Of a stretch of DNA of 64,000 nt, positions 53,814-63,149 are shown piece after piece. The stretch covers positions 62,001 to 126,000 of the forward strand of contig PGYM01000002.1 of the NCBI GenBank assembly GCA_002839675.1, written 5' to 3'. The stretch's first letter is position 1; every line of letters starts with the position of its first letter. A program made the translations under genes and the position numbers. The notes below the pieces were generated by a model, which had not been told where the DNA came from, did no database searches, and saw only the letters and a program-made list of their open reading frames with translations. The stretch is from Methanomicrobiales archaeon HGW-Methanomicrobiales-1 (GTDB taxonomy: Archaea; Halobacteriota; Methanomicrobia; Methanomicrobiales; Methanospirillaceae).

Positions 53814-55499
53814 ATGGCAAAAGCAAAAATTGAGAGAACGCAGAAGCTCTTCTTAAAGGCAATGAAGGAGAAGTTTGCAGAAGACCCCCAGGCAACCTCA
53901 ACCGTGTTTGCCCGTGCAGGTCTTGAGCAGTCCCCGCGTAAGATGGAGTTCATGAAGGCCGGTAAGAAGGCCGAGATGGACCGCGGTATCTCCATGTACG
54001 ACCCGAAGCGCTGCCACTGTGGTGGTATCCCGCTCGGTCAGCGCCAGCTGATGACCTACGAAGTCAGCGGCACCAACGTCTTTGTAGAAGGCGACGACCT
54101 TCACTTTGTCAACAACGCAGCAATGCAGCAGATGTGGGACGACATCCGCAGGACCATCATCGTTGGCCTCGACCTCGCCCACAACACGCTCCAGAAGCGT
54201 CTCGGCAAGGAAGTCACCCCTGAGACCATCAACGAGTACCTCCACGTGCTGAACCACGCCATGCCCGGCGCAGCAGTCGTTCAGGAACACATGGTCGAGA
54301 CCCACCCGTCACTTGTCGACGACTGCTACGTGAAGATCTTCACTGGCGACGACGAGATGGCAGATGACATCGAGCCCCAGTTCCTCTTAAACCTCGACAA
54401 GCTCTTCCCGGCAAAGAGTGCAGCAGCACTCAAGGCAGCCGTTGGAAAGTCAATGTTCCAGGCAGTGCACATCCCCACAACCGTAAGCAGGACCTGCGAT
54501 GGTGGAACCACCTCCCGCTGGTCTGCAATGCAGATCGGTATGTCCTTTATCGGCGCATACAAGATGTGCGCCGGTGAGGCAGCAGTCGCCGACCTCGCCT
54601 TCGCCGCAAAACACGCCGGTGTTATCCAGATGGCAGATATCCTGCCCGCCCGCCGTGCACGTGGCCCGAACGAGCCAGGTGGCATCAAGTTCGGACACTT
54701 CGCAGACATGATCCAGGCGGACCGCAAGTACCCCAACGACCCCGTCAAGGCAACCCTTGAAGTCGTCGGTGCAGGTGCAATGCTCTTCGACCAGATCTGG
54801 CTCGGATCCTACATGAGCGGTGGTGTCGGTTTCACCCAGTATGCAACCGCTGCATACACCGACAACATCCTCGATGACTACTGCTACTATGGTCTTGACT
54901 ACATCAAGTCCAAGCACGGTGGTCTCGGCAAGGCAAAGAAGTCCCAGGACGTTATCAACGACATCGCAACCGAAGTTACCCTCTACGGTATGGAACAGTA
55001 CGAACAGTACCCCACCACCCTCGAGGACCACTTCGGCGGATCCCAGCGTGCATCCGTACTTGCAGCAGCATCAGGTATCTCCTGTTCACTGGCAACGGCA
55101 AACTCCAACGCCGGTCTGAACGGATGGTACATGTCCATGCTCGCTCACAAGGAAGGATGGTCACGTCTCGGCTTCTTCGGCTACGACCTTCAGGACCAGT
55201 GCGGTTCAACCAACTCAATGTCGATCAGACCCGACGAAGGCTGTATCGGCGAGCTCCGTGGACCAAACTACCCCAACTACGCAATGAACGTCGGACACCA
55301 GGGAGAATATGCAGCAATTGCAGCTGCCGCCCACTATGGACGCCAGGATGCCTGGACCCTGTCCCCGTTGATCAAGATCTGTTTCGCAGACCCGTCGCTG
55401 AAGTTCGATTTCTCCGAACCACGCCGCGAGTTCGCAAAGGGTGCAATCCGCGAGTTCATGCCCGCGGGCGAGCGCTCACTGATCATCCCAGCAAGGTAG
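53814..55499 (+). CDS. mcrA: Methyl-coenzyme M reductase subunit alpha
   Basis: 561 residues. The residues known to be modified in other MCRs are all present: His267 (AAKHAGV, N-methyl), Arg281 ([15 protein letters not shown]-methyl), Gln411 (GGSQRAS), Gly456 (FFGYDLQ, thioglycine) and Cys463 (DQCG, S-methyl in some). Whether each is modified cannot be read from DNA. The C-terminal [18 protein letters not shown] is characteristic. It carries the nickel F430 site with McrB and McrG. A run of nine T follows the stop at 55514-55522. Confidence 0.99.
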   Translation: MAKAKIERTQKLFLKAMKEKFAEDPQATSTVFARAGLEQSPRKMEFMKAGKKAEMDRGISMYDPKRCHCGGIPLGQRQLMTYEVSGTNVFVEGDDLHFVNNAAMQQMWDDIRRTIIVGLDLAHNTLQKRLGKEVTPETINEYLHVLNHAMPGAAVVQEHMVETHPSLVDDCYVKIFTGDDEMADDIEPQFLLNLDKLFPAKSAAALKAAVGKSMFQAVHIPTTVSRTCDGGTTSRWSAMQIGMSFIGAYKMCAGEAAVADLAFAAKHAGVIQMADILPARRARGPNEPGGIKFGHFADMIQADRKYPNDPVKATLEVVGAGAMLFDQIWLGSYMSGGVGFTQYATAAYTDNILDDYCYYGLDYIKSKHGGLGKAKKSQDVINDIATEVTLYGMEQYEQYPTTLEDHFGGSQRASVLAAASGISCSLATANSNAGLNGWYMSMLAHKEGWSRLGFFGYDLQDQCGSTNSMSIRPDEGCIGELRGPNYPNYAMNVGHQGEYAAIAAAAHYGRQDAWTLSPLIKICFADPSLKFDFSEPRREFAKGAIREFMPAGERSLIIPAR

Positions 55500-55513
55500 A
55501 TCAGTTCAATCAC

Positions 55514-55534
55514 TTTTTTTTCAAGGGTTTTTTC
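55514..55534 (+). terminator. T-run terminator after mcrA
   Basis: Nine T (55514-55522) and a second run of six (55529-55534) come 15-35 bp past the mcrA stop. Archaeal termination often occurs at such T runs without a hairpin. Confidence 0.6.
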
Positions 55535-55929
55535 CTACATTGGAATTATCAGTTTTAATCAGATCACAGAGATACGCGAAAATACCCCCGAATTGAGCCC
55601 CGTTCTTGATTCTCGGGATCCAGAAAAACCCTAATCTGGCTCCGATTGGATCGCAAGGGAAAAATCGTCGTATTTAGCCCCTGTTAGCAAAAATACCCGC
55701 GGAAACCGTGCCATATAATCGATGCCAATGGCCCGTAAATCGCGATGAATTTGACCACAGAGTTCAGGCAATCTGATGGGAAAACGGCCACCAAAATGCG
55801 TTTGCGGACGACTTTTTTTCAAGGTACTGGTTTACCCAAGTGATACAGAAAAAAAAGCGGGTGTTAGAAAATGAAAAAAATGGAGATTTGATTTCCATTA
55901 AAAAACACTATTCCCGTCGTATTTATGGA
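55535..55929. other. Gap after the mcr operon
   Basis: No supported gene. A minus-strand frame at 55631-55822 encodes 63 residues of protein-like composition (LCGQIHRDLRAIGIDYMARF) but has no start signal, no relatives that I recognise and may be a remnant. T and A runs near 55808 and 55851 could be terminator or promoter elements for the flanking units. Confidence 0.4.
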
Positions 55930-56412
55930 TTATTTCGTAACCTCGACCGGATCAATGTTCGCATCTATCAGGCAATCGAATGATACCGTACCAAGCCACC
56001 CGGCTTTCTCGAACATATGCATGAAGCACACCCCAATCACTACTGTACCCGGATGCTTTTCTATAACCGCTTTCACCAGTTCTGCCTTCACCGGTACATT
56101 GGGCATCGAGAGCCCGCCCATAAAAACAATAACTTTTGGATTAAACTTCACGGGTGCCATGTGTACCTGCATGCCAACATGATCGACATGATCGATCTTC
56201 TTAGCCTTGCTCTCATCCACAAACGGGACAAATACCTGCTCGAGTTCGAACGAGCGAAGAGCAAAGGCGAGCAGTTCGACAAACGGCGTGCAGGTACCCG
56301 GGACGCTGTAGTAGATGATTTGGTCGCCTTTTTTCAGGCTCTTTGCCTCGATAAATTCCTTAAACGGGCGCAGGATACCCGGGACACCGTGGAAGACTTC
56401 CTTTGTAGCCAT
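55930..56412 (-). CDS. DUF2124-like methanogen protein
   Basis: 160 residues, soluble alpha/beta. Features are IIYYSVPGTCTPFVELLAFALR, VIVFMGGLSMPNVPVKAELV and VVIGVCFMHMFEKAGW, a Rossmann-like pattern with conserved Cys and Gly-Gly. It matches my memory of DUF2124, an uncharacterised family nearly restricted to methanogens. It faces mcrA across 430 bp. A role tied to methanogenesis is inferred from distribution and position only. Confidence 0.65.
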   Translation of the reverse strand: MATKEVFHGVPGILRPFKEFIEAKSLKKGDQIIYYSVPGTCTPFVELLAFALRSFELEQVFVPFVDESKAKKIDHVDHVGMQVHMAPVKFNPKVIVFMGGLSMPNVPVKAELVKAVIEKHPGTVVIGVCFMHMFEKAGWLGTVSFDCLIDANIDPVEVTK

Positions 56413-56810
56413 GATAGATCAAGAGTCTTGCCGGAAGATGATGATAATTCCTTATTTTCACAGGAACGTTTCTGTCACCGGAAATGAACGGGCGAGGGGA
56501 TGAATTCGGACACTGAACGGTAGCAAAGCGTACATGCCCGGCTTGTACCGGGCGCTGGTACATTTCCCGCAGCAAAAACCATTCAAATGCTAAAATCCAA
56601 TCTTTACGTAGAGTTGAGGCATTATCGAGACCAGCAAAAATGAGGGATACCGGGGTATGGCATCAGATGTTGACAGCACCTCGCTGGCAGAAAATACCGT
56701 TGACCAGTTGCCGGATGTTCCCGGCGCTGAATAGTCATCATGCAACAGAAAGGAGATAGCAGGATCATGGTTTTTCTTCGGGTAAACAATAGGACAACGG
56801 AGTATCCCTG
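56413..56810. other. 398-bp divergent intergenic region
   Basis: This gap separates the DUF2124-like gene (minus) and the radical SAM gene (plus). It probably holds both promoters. A 25-codon frame at 56657-56734 has no convincing signals. Nothing else is recognised. Confidence 0.4.
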
Positions 56811-57764
56811 ATGACTAAAAAGCACATTTTCGGTCCGGTCCTCTCCCGCAGGCTCGGGCTCTCGCTTGGCGTTGACCTGATCCCATTCAAGATCTGCTCC
56901 TATGACTGCGCCTATTGTGAATGCGGAACCACTACCAACAAGACCCTCATGCGGCAGGATTTTTTTCCTGCAAAAGATGTGATCGCTGAACTCCGCGACG
57001 TTCTTGCATCCCGTCCTCATCTCGATTCCATCACCTTTGCCGGTTCCGGTGAGCCAACACTCTCCCGCTCACTCGGGCCGGTGATCGCGTTTGTGAAACG
57101 CGAGTACCCGGAATATACCGTAAGTGTCCTCACCAACGGGAGTCTCATGACCGATTCCGGGGTGCAGGAGGAACTCATCTCCGCAGATCTGGTGATCCCG
57201 ACCCTGACCTCGGTATTCCAGGAAACCTTTGAGCGTATCCATCACCCCCACCCATCGCTCCGGATAGATGCAATCATCGGGGGAATAGTGCAGTTCCGTA
57301 AGCGGTATTCCGGTGCCCTCTGGCTCGAAGTGTTCGTCATGCCCGGGCTCAATACCTCCACAGAGGAACTGACCGGCCTGAAAAAGGCGATCGAACGAAT
57401 CCATCCGGATCATGTCCAGCTAAATACCCTTGACCGTCCTCCGGCGGAGGGGTGGGTTGAGGCTGCAACGGATGCCGAACTGGAACGAGTCAGTGCGGTG
57501 CTTGGACGGACAGGCATCGAAATCGTCGGCCGGAAACTTCCCGTTTCCCACGCAACGAAAGCGAATATTGATGCAGGCGATCTGGTCCGGGCAACGCTCT
57601 GCCGGAGACCATCAACGGTCGAAGACCTCGTACGAACCACCGGTCTGAGCGGCGGCGAGGTGGCAAAAATTCTTGGCGTGCTTGAACGGGCAGGTACGGT
57701 AACTTCGCAGCGGGGTTCTCGGGGTGTTTTTTATGCGGTCTTACCGGGAAAAGATGATCAATAA
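56811..57764 (+). CDS. Radical SAM protein with C-terminal winged helix
   Basis: 317 residues. The radical SAM motif is CSYDCAYC at about residues 29-36, after FGPVLSRRLGLSLGVDLIPF. The core TIM-barrel continues with TFAGSGEPTLS. From about residue 250 a winged-helix domain follows (RRPSTVEDLVRTTGLSGGEVAKILGVLERAG). This is the COG0731-like group of Fe-S oxidoreductases. The C-terminal domain suggests nucleic-acid binding or regulation. The substrate is unknown. Confidence 0.82.
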   Translation: MTKKHIFGPVLSRRLGLSLGVDLIPFKICSYDCAYCECGTTTNKTLMRQDFFPAKDVIAELRDVLASRPHLDSITFAGSGEPTLSRSLGPVIAFVKREYPEYTVSVLTNGSLMTDSGVQEELISADLVIPTLTSVFQETFERIHHPHPSLRIDAIIGGIVQFRKRYSGALWLEVFVMPGLNTSTEELTGLKKAIERIHPDHVQLNTLDRPPAEGWVEAATDAELERVSAVLGRTGIEIVGRKLPVSHATKANIDAGDLVRATLCRRPSTVEDLVRTTGLSGGEVAKILGVLERAGTVTSQRGSRGVFYAVLPGKDDQ

Positions 57765-57873
57765 GGAAACCTGAATGAATGTTACCAGCCTCGGACAACA
57801 CTGCGCTTTTTGGCCGTTTCTTTACCGCAGAGCATGGGTTTACCGCAGATATCAAAGCCGGACATAACAAATG

Positions 57874-57890
57874 TTTGGGGTAAGCCCAAA
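57874..57890. promoter_or_regulatory. DtxR-type operator, regulator promoter
   Basis: TTTGGG-GTAAG-CCCAAA, a perfect 6-bp inverted repeat with a 5-bp spacer, 33 bp before the DtxR-type gene. The same half-sites and spacing recur at 58405-58421. Autoregulation is inferred. Confidence 0.65.
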
Positions 57891-57922
57891 CTTTATTCTG
57901 AAGTGCATGCATATACAGCTGC

Positions 57923-58372
57923 ATGGAGCCCGAGCGTGGTCTTGCCCTCTCCGCCCGTAAAGTGGACTACCTCAAATTTATATTAAAAACGGGGGGTACG
58001 GTCAGGACAAATGAGATCGCATCAGCGTTCAGCGTTGATCCTTCAACGATCACAAAAACCCTTGCGGAAATTGCCGCTGCAGGATATATCACGCATACCC
58101 CTTACCACGGCGTGTCCCTGACCGATTTCGGTAAGCATCATGCAGAATTTCTCGTGAAACGTCACCGCATTCTCAGTCTTATGCTGGCCAGGAACGGCCT
58201 CCCCCCGCAAGAAGCCTGTCATGAGGCGGCACGGTTTGAGAGCCACGTTTCCAAAAAGGCAATTGACAGGATTTGCCATTTTATGGGACACCCCCGGCAG
58301 GGGGTATGCGGGGAAATTATGCACGACGATGGCTGCCTTATCGAAAACCAGAAGAACAGGAACCCGTCCTGA
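57923..58372 (+). CDS. DtxR/MntR-type metal-dependent regulator
   Basis: 149 residues. A winged-helix DNA-binding domain (residues about 10-70: TNEIASAFSVDPSTITKTLAEIAAAGYI) is followed by a dimerisation and metal-sensing region with KRHRILSLMLARNG, EACHEAARFESHVS (His, Glu, Glu, His) and CHFMGHPRQGVCG (Cys, His). These suit Mn2+, Fe2+ or Zn2+ sensing. No SH3-like third domain is present. A perfect operator lies just upstream, and the regulated ABC transporter follows. Confidence 0.88.
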   Translation: MEPERGLALSARKVDYLKFILKTGGTVRTNEIASAFSVDPSTITKTLAEIAAAGYITHTPYHGVSLTDFGKHHAEFLVKRHRILSLMLARNGLPPQEACHEAARFESHVSKKAIDRICHFMGHPRQGVCGEIMHDDGCLIENQKNRNPS

Positions 58373-58404
58373 ACCATGAAAACCGGGGAACAGTAAGACT
58401 AAAA

Positions 58405-58421
58405 CTTGGGTAGAGCCCAAA
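58405..58421. promoter_or_regulatory. DtxR-type operator, transporter promoter
   Basis: CTTGGG-TAGAG-CCCAAA has the same TTGGG-N5-CCCAA core as the site at 57874-57890. It ends 14 bases before the likely ATG of the binding protein at 58436. Metal-dependent repression of the transporter is inferred. Confidence 0.65.
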
Positions 58422-58435
58422 TTATGGTGAGTTTG

Positions 58436-59440
58436 ATGCAGGGACAGAAGATTGCCGTGGTTCAGGAAACCAGAGACCGGGCCTCGACTGGCAGACACAG
58501 CCGCATAATTATGATACTGTGTGCAGTAGCTGGAGCGATGATCCTGCTAATGGCGGCCGGGTGTATTCAGCAGCAGGAGACAGTGGTTTCTGCAAATGAC
58601 GGGACAACTCCCCTCACCGTTGCCGTTACGATCCTGCCGCAGAAACAGTTCGTGGAAAGTATTGCCGGGGAACATGCCCGTGTCATCGTCCTCGTTCCCC
58701 CCGGGGCAGATCCCCATACCCATGAACCCACCCCAAAACAACTGGAGGATATCGGTCAGGCTTCCGTGTATTTCAAGGTGGGATCGGGTATCGAGTTTGA
58801 ACGGGCATGGATGGACAAACTCAGCGGGGTCAATCGCCGGATGACGGTTGTTGACAGTTCAACGGGAATACACCTGATCTCCGGTTACCAGGACCCGGAT
58901 GAAGAGGGTGCAGCACCGGGTACTCAGGATAAACCGGGAGTGCAAAACAGTGCAGATCCCCATATCTGGCTCTCGCCGAAAAATGCAAAGATCATGGTAG
59001 AGAACACGTACCAGGGACTTGCCCGGGCAGATCCCGTCCACAAAGCAGAGTACCGGGCCAATACGGACGCATACCTCAAAAAGCTTGACGAGCTGGATGC
59101 AGATATCAGCCTCGAGATCGCCCGTAATCAGGTCCACACGATAATGGTCTATCACCCGGCATGGTCCTATTTTGCCCGCGATTATGGCCTTCTCCAGATC
59201 CCCATTGAAGCAGACGGCAAGGACCCCACACCCACGGGAATAGAAAACCTCATACAACAGGCAAAGGCAGACAATATTACCGTAATCTTCGCATCACCGC
59301 AATACAGTACAAAAAGTGCGAGTGTGATCGCTAAAGAGATCGGCGGCAGTGTGGCACTTGTCGACCCGCTCGAAGAAGATTATCTGGGAAATATCAGGAA
59401 TGTCTCATCCGCATTTACCAGGGGGGTCAGCAGCACATGA
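58436..59440 (+). CDS. Metal ABC transporter binding lipoprotein, ZnuA/TroA type
   Basis: 334 residues from the ATG at 58436, preceded by GGTGAG; an earlier ATG at 58424 is possible, while still earlier starts would lie inside the operator. A hydrophobic signal ends at AAGCIQQQ (lipobox Cys). Metal ligands appear as PPGADPHTHEPTP (His), SADPHIWLSPKN (His), VYHPAWSYFARDYGL (His) and the distal Asp in ALVDPLEEDYLG. It captures Zn2+, Mn2+ or Fe2+ outside the cell. Its stop overlaps the ATPase gene by 4 bp. Confidence 0.88.
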   Translation: MQGQKIAVVQETRDRASTGRHSRIIMILCAVAGAMILLMAAGCIQQQETVVSANDGTTPLTVAVTILPQKQFVESIAGEHARVIVLVPPGADPHTHEPTPKQLEDIGQASVYFKVGSGIEFERAWMDKLSGVNRRMTVVDSSTGIHLISGYQDPDEEGAAPGTQDKPGVQNSADPHIWLSPKNAKIMVENTYQGLARADPVHKAEYRANTDAYLKKLDELDADISLEIARNQVHTIMVYHPAWSYFARDYGLLQIPIEADGKDPTPTGIENLIQQAKADNITVIFASPQYSTKSASVIAKEIGGSVALVDPLEEDYLGNIRNVSSAFTRGVSST

Positions 59441-60207
59441 CGGAAGAACCGGTAATTGAGGTCAAAGACCTCTGGCTCAGCAGGAAAGGTGAGGTGATCC
59501 TTGAAGATATCAACCTCCGCGTCTTACACAAGGACTTTTTTGCAATCATCGGGCCAAACGGAAGTGGAAAGACCACGCTTCTTAAGGTTATCCTCGGCCT
59601 CATCCCTCCCGATCGCGGGACTATACGCATCCTTGGCGGGTCACCGCAGGAGAAACGGCACCTCATTGGCTATGTTCCCCAGTTGCGGACATTCGATTTT
59701 GATTATCCCATCAGCGTCCGGGGGATGGTCCTCTCAGGCCTGCTTGGCCGGAAAACAGGCATCTTCAAGACATTCAGTGATGGGGATAAAGCACTTGCAG
59801 ACAAGGCGCTCTCGACCATGGGGATCGCACATCTCGCCGACCGCACCATCCGTAACCTCTCGGGAGGTGAACAGCAGCGGGTGGTGATTGCCCGGGCACT
59901 GGTGGGCAGCCCGCAGGTGCTCTTCCTCGATGAGCCAACCGTGTTTGTTGATACACCGACCGAGACGCAGTTTTATGATATTCTCGGGAATCTGGCACGT
60001 ACAATGACGATTGTGTTAGTCACCCACGATATCGGGGTGATCATTTCCCACGTCACCAAGGTAGCCTGCCTCAATCGCCGTCTCTACACCCATGACTCAC
60101 GGGAACTGACCGAAGATATGATCCAGGGGGCCTACCAATGTCCGGTTGATATCATCGCCCATGGACACCCTCACCGGGTGTTCAGTCCGCATACACCGGA
60201 GGACTAG
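59437..60207 (+). CDS. Metal ABC transporter ATPase, ZnuC type
   Basis: 256 residues. Walker A is GPNGSGKTTLL, the Q-loop PQLRTF, the signature LSGGEQQRVVIARAL, Walker B VLFLDEP and the H-loop VTHDIG. This is the nucleotide-binding subunit of the metal importer, coupled by an ATGA overlap to the binding protein gene and followed after 2 bp by the permease. Confidence 0.93.
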   Translation: MTEEPVIEVKDLWLSRKGEVILEDINLRVLHKDFFAIIGPNGSGKTTLLKVILGLIPPDRGTIRILGGSPQEKRHLIGYVPQLRTFDFDYPISVRGMVLSGLLGRKTGIFKTFSDGDKALADKALSTMGIAHLADRTIRNLSGGEQQRVVIARALVGSPQVLFLDEPTVFVDTPTETQFYDILGNLARTMTIVLVTHDIGVIISHVTKVACLNRRLYTHDSRELTEDMIQGAYQCPVDIIAHGHPHRVFSPHTPED

Positions 60208-60209
60208 CC

Positions 60210-61016
60210 GTGCTCTATCTTCTCGGCTACGAATTTTTCCAGAATGCCCTTATTGCAGGGGTGCTTGCAAGTATCGCCTGCGGTATCATCGGGACCTATG
60301 TGATCATCCGGCGCATGGTTGCAGTCAGCGGCGGGGTTTCCCACGCGGCCTTCGGGGGCATTGGTCTTGGTTATTACCTTGGGATTGAACCGCTGCTGGG
60401 AGCACTCGTGTTTACGGTCGGGGCTGCATTGACCATGGGTGAACTCGAACATCGGGCAAAGCAGAACATGGACACGCTTATCGGTGCAGTGTGGGCAACC
60501 GGCATGGCGCTGGGTATCCTCTTCATCTACTTAACACCCGGATTTGCACCCGATCTCTTCGGGTACCTTTTCGGCAATATACTGCTGGTACCCCAGGGCG
60601 ACCTGTTGCTCATGCTGGTGCTCATCGTCATTATTGTTATCACCGTGGGACTGCTGTTCAATGACCTTCTTGCGGTCACTTTCGATGAAGAGTATGCAAC
60701 GGTAATCAACCTGCCCGTAGAGCGACTCCTGCTGATCCTGCTGGTGCTCATCGCCCTTACCGTTGTTATGCTCATCCAGGTGGTCGGGATCATCCTTGTC
60801 ATCGCCCTGCTCACACTCCCGGCGGCAATCAGCCGGGAATGCACATCAAAAGTGGGAACCATGATGATCTATGCAATCCTGTTAGGGATTGCATTCACCA
60901 CCACAGGCATCTTCCTCTCGGCATTTCTAAACATACCCTCAGGCGCAACCATCATCCTGGTGAGTGCAGCGGTATACGGACTTGTGCTGGTAAAAAAGAG
61001 ACTGGCTGGCAGATAA
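60210..61016 (+). CDS. Metal ABC transporter permease, ZnuB type
   Basis: 268 residues from a GTG at 60210. About eight membrane segments. The conserved RRMVAVSGGVSHAAFGGIGLGYYLG and the later VVGIILVIALLTLPAAISRE are marks of the ZnuB/MntB/TroC permease family. It is the last gene of the metal-uptake operon. Confidence 0.92.
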   Translation: MLYLLGYEFFQNALIAGVLASIACGIIGTYVIIRRMVAVSGGVSHAAFGGIGLGYYLGIEPLLGALVFTVGAALTMGELEHRAKQNMDTLIGAVWATGMALGILFIYLTPGFAPDLFGYLFGNILLVPQGDLLLMLVLIVIIVITVGLLFNDLLAVTFDEEYATVINLPVERLLLILLVLIALTVVMLIQVVGIILVIALLTLPAAISRECTSKVGTMMIYAILLGIAFTTTGIFLSAFLNIPSGATIILVSAAVYGLVLVKKRLAGR

Positions 61017-61187
61017 CAGATTCACCGGGAATTCAGGAGGGGCTGGGTTAGCGATGACCAAATCCGGGGCTGATCGATCCAAAACCCCCCACCGGGTTGC
61101 CTGCACTATCCCACCTCAGTAACAGATCATTTTCCTCCGGATTGATTTGGTTTTTTTAGATGCCCCAAACCAAAGTTTTTAAGTATT

Positions 61188-61197
61188 TATGCGCATA
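61188..61197. promoter_or_regulatory. 10-bp palindrome in the NifX-unit promoter
   Basis: TATGCGCATA is a perfect palindrome 41 bp before the ATG at 61239. A TATA-like TTTTTAAGTATTT overlaps its left side (61176-61188), so a repressor bound here would block transcription. A CCCCAAA half-site at 61163-61169 recalls the DtxR operator but lacks the partner half. Confidence 0.35.
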
Positions 61198-61238
61198 TGA
61201 GTAATTAAGGAACCAAAACAGGTGCCAGGAGAATTTCA

Positions 61239-61487
61239 ATGCCAGGATTAGACGGAACAGGACCACAGGGAAATAGTCCGATTATCGGCAGGGGAATTGG
61301 CAGGTGCCGCATAACTCCTGTACTTACGCAGGAACTTACCGTCGCATCACAACCGTCTCATAATGAGAACATACCTGCGATCTCACCGGGTTCCGCACAG
61401 GCGGTTCCGGTCTATGGTCGTCGGCGTGGGGGTGTTCCCTGCGGGTGCGGACATGGCTTTGGGGGCAACAGGCGCCCCAAAGGATAA
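61239..61487 (+). CDS. Small Gly-rich protein, DUF5320-like
   Basis: 82 residues. It starts MPGLDGTGPQGNSPIIGRGIGRC, the N-terminal pattern of DUF5320-type proteins, and ends in a Gly/Arg/Cys-rich stretch (RRRGGVPCGCGHGFGG). Such proteins are regularly encoded next to NifX-like proteins in anaerobes, as here. They probably bind Fe-S or metal cofactors. The function is not known. Confidence 0.75.
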   Translation: MPGLDGTGPQGNSPIIGRGIGRCRITPVLTQELTVASQPSHNENIPAISPGSAQAVPVYGRRRGGVPCGCGHGFGGNRRPKG

Positions 61488-61514
61488 GAATTCAATATTT
61501 TTCGAGGTTTATTC

Positions 61515-61871
61515 ATGAAAGTAGCAATCGCAAAAGAAGGAGATATGGTGTCCGAGCATTTCGGACACTGTACTGAATACGCAGTGTTCGTTATCGAAGA
61601 ATCAAAGATTACCTCTCAGGAAGTTCTCGAGAGCCCCGGGCACGAGCCGGGAAAATTGCCGCCATTCCTTGCCTCAAAAAAGGTTACGCACGTCCTCGCA
61701 GGCGGCATGGGCCCACGGGCCGTGGACCTGTTCTGCGAAAACAATATCGAGGTTTTCCTTGGAGTACGGGGCAAGATCGAGACCGTAATCAAGGATTTCA
61801 TAGCAGGAAAGATTGGACAGGGTGAGAGCAGTTGTACCCACGGCCCCGATCACGAATGCAGTGGGCATTAA
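61515..61871 (+). CDS. NifX/NifB-like Fe-Mo cluster-binding protein
   Basis: 118 residues with the dinitrogenase-cofactor domain: VAIAKEGDMVSEHFGHCTEYAV and VTHVLAGGMGPRAVDLFCENNIEVFLG. A C-terminal CTHGPDHECSGH adds Cys/His ligands. Stand-alone relatives bind Fe-S or Mo-Fe-S clusters and are not limited to nitrogen fixers. No nif genes are in the window. It probably forms a unit with the DUF5320-like gene 27 bp upstream. Confidence 0.85.
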   Translation: MKVAIAKEGDMVSEHFGHCTEYAVFVIEESKITSQEVLESPGHEPGKLPPFLASKKVTHVLAGGMGPRAVDLFCENNIEVFLGVRGKIETVIKDFIAGKIGQGESSCTHGPDHECSGH

Positions 61872-62043
61872 CCCCATGGTGTCACGTGCGCTTTCCTGAA
61901 GAGATGATGATCACTTCCCGTTTTAACGGAAATGCAGAGGCCGGATGTTCCAGCACTTTAAAAAGACGGCCCCTCACCGGGTAATCATTTTTGATACATC
62001 TGTTTCACGACAGCCACCTCCATCAGAATCATGAAGGAATAAC

Positions 62044-62370
62044 ATGGCACGCAACAGGGAGATTCCTGAACTTCTTGAACAGTATATGGAGCAATTTGGC
62101 GAAACTCAACGATGGATCACGGTACAGGAATTCCGCACATATTTTCAGCTGGATGAATCTTCTGCACCGGCGATTTCCGGCTTTCTGCGCAGGATCTATC
62201 ATGGCCCGTTCTTTTCCTGTCATTACCGGGTTGAAAGAATGGAGAAAATTGTCGTGAACACCCCGCAGCGCAGGTTCATAAAACGATACCTGGTAAAGAA
62301 GAGACCTGCTCCTCGCGTGAAATCTGCCAGGGAGCACAATAAATCGCAAGAAAAAACTTTTTTACCCTGA
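62044..62370 (+). CDS. Basic hypothetical protein
   Basis: 108 residues. The N-terminal half has helices (IPELLEQYMEQFGETQRWITVQEF) like a small winged helix, then a segment VNTPQRRFIKRYLVKKRP and a lysine-rich tail. It probably binds nucleic acid. Similar small proteins occur in methanogens, but I cannot name a family. Confidence 0.6.
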   Translation: MARNREIPELLEQYMEQFGETQRWITVQEFRTYFQLDESSAPAISGFLRRIYHGPFFSCHYRVERMEKIVVNTPQRRFIKRYLVKKRPAPRVKSAREHNKSQEKTFLP

Positions 62371-62635
62371 TATACAGGAACATTATTTTACCATGATTGC
62401 TAAAATACGGCAGGAAATTCCCTCTTCAAATGGGCATCAAAGGCCCTGCGGTCGAGGCATTTTTCACCACATCATTTAGCCCATCCGGACCCTGAAAAGT
62501 CAACAGGAATATGAATACGAGGGTCATTTTTCAGGGGACATCTAAAAAATAGGGATTCCGGCGGTTGAACCAAATATGCCGGACCTTACAGGTGTAGGTA
62601 CGTATATATCCCGTCCCACCTCATCACACATGTAG

Positions 62636-62854
62636 GTGAAAAGGTTGAAGATCGGAGAAAAGAATGTCGGTATGATCGACCGTGTGGTCAGGATCATTCT
62701 TGGAATCGTACTTATTGGTGTTTTCGCCCTTAACATGGTCGCTTCACCATGGTCATATCTCGTTGCACTCATCGGGCTGATTGCGCTTATCACCGGAGTT
62801 GTCGGGACCTGCGCCTTGTATTCCCTCATCGGCATGAATACATTAGGAAAGTAG
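62636..62854 (+). CDS. DUF2892 small membrane protein
   Basis: 72 residues from a GTG at 62636. The start EKNVGMIDRVVRIILGIVLIG and the second hydrophobic segment (YLVALIGLIALITGVVGTC) match DUF2892 (YgaP-like membrane domain). It has two membrane helices. The function is unknown. Relatives are often found near rhodanese or redox genes. Confidence 0.8.
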   Translation: MKRLKIGEKNVGMIDRVVRIILGIVLIGVFALNMVASPWSYLVALIGLIALITGVVGTCALYSLIGMNTLGK

Positions 62855-63149
62855 GCTAAAAGAGAGTCTCAAAAAGAGCCTTCACCCGGAAGAAGCGCTC
62901 ATCTGACTTCACAAATTTTCATAAGTACTTCACCGGGCCCGTGTCAGACTCCTTTTTGCAGCAGGGGATACTGAGCTGTGTTGGGCTTATCGCATTTCTT
63001 TGTCCGTATTCATGGATTATCAGGAGCAATGGCCTTCTGATAGGAGGAAGTGGATGCTTCCTCCACAGGATATCGCCTTTTGATTTGTTCCTGGTACTTC
63101 CATTGGATTTATTAATCCGGACATCTTCAGAGAATCATAAGGAATTCCC

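Noticed and set aside
56657-56734. 25-codon acidic frame
   Set aside because: It is too short and has no conserved feature; an alternative frame covers the same bases equally well.
61515-61871. Evidence for nitrogen fixation
   Set aside because: NifX-like proteins occur in many anaerobes without nitrogenase, and no nif structural genes are in the window.
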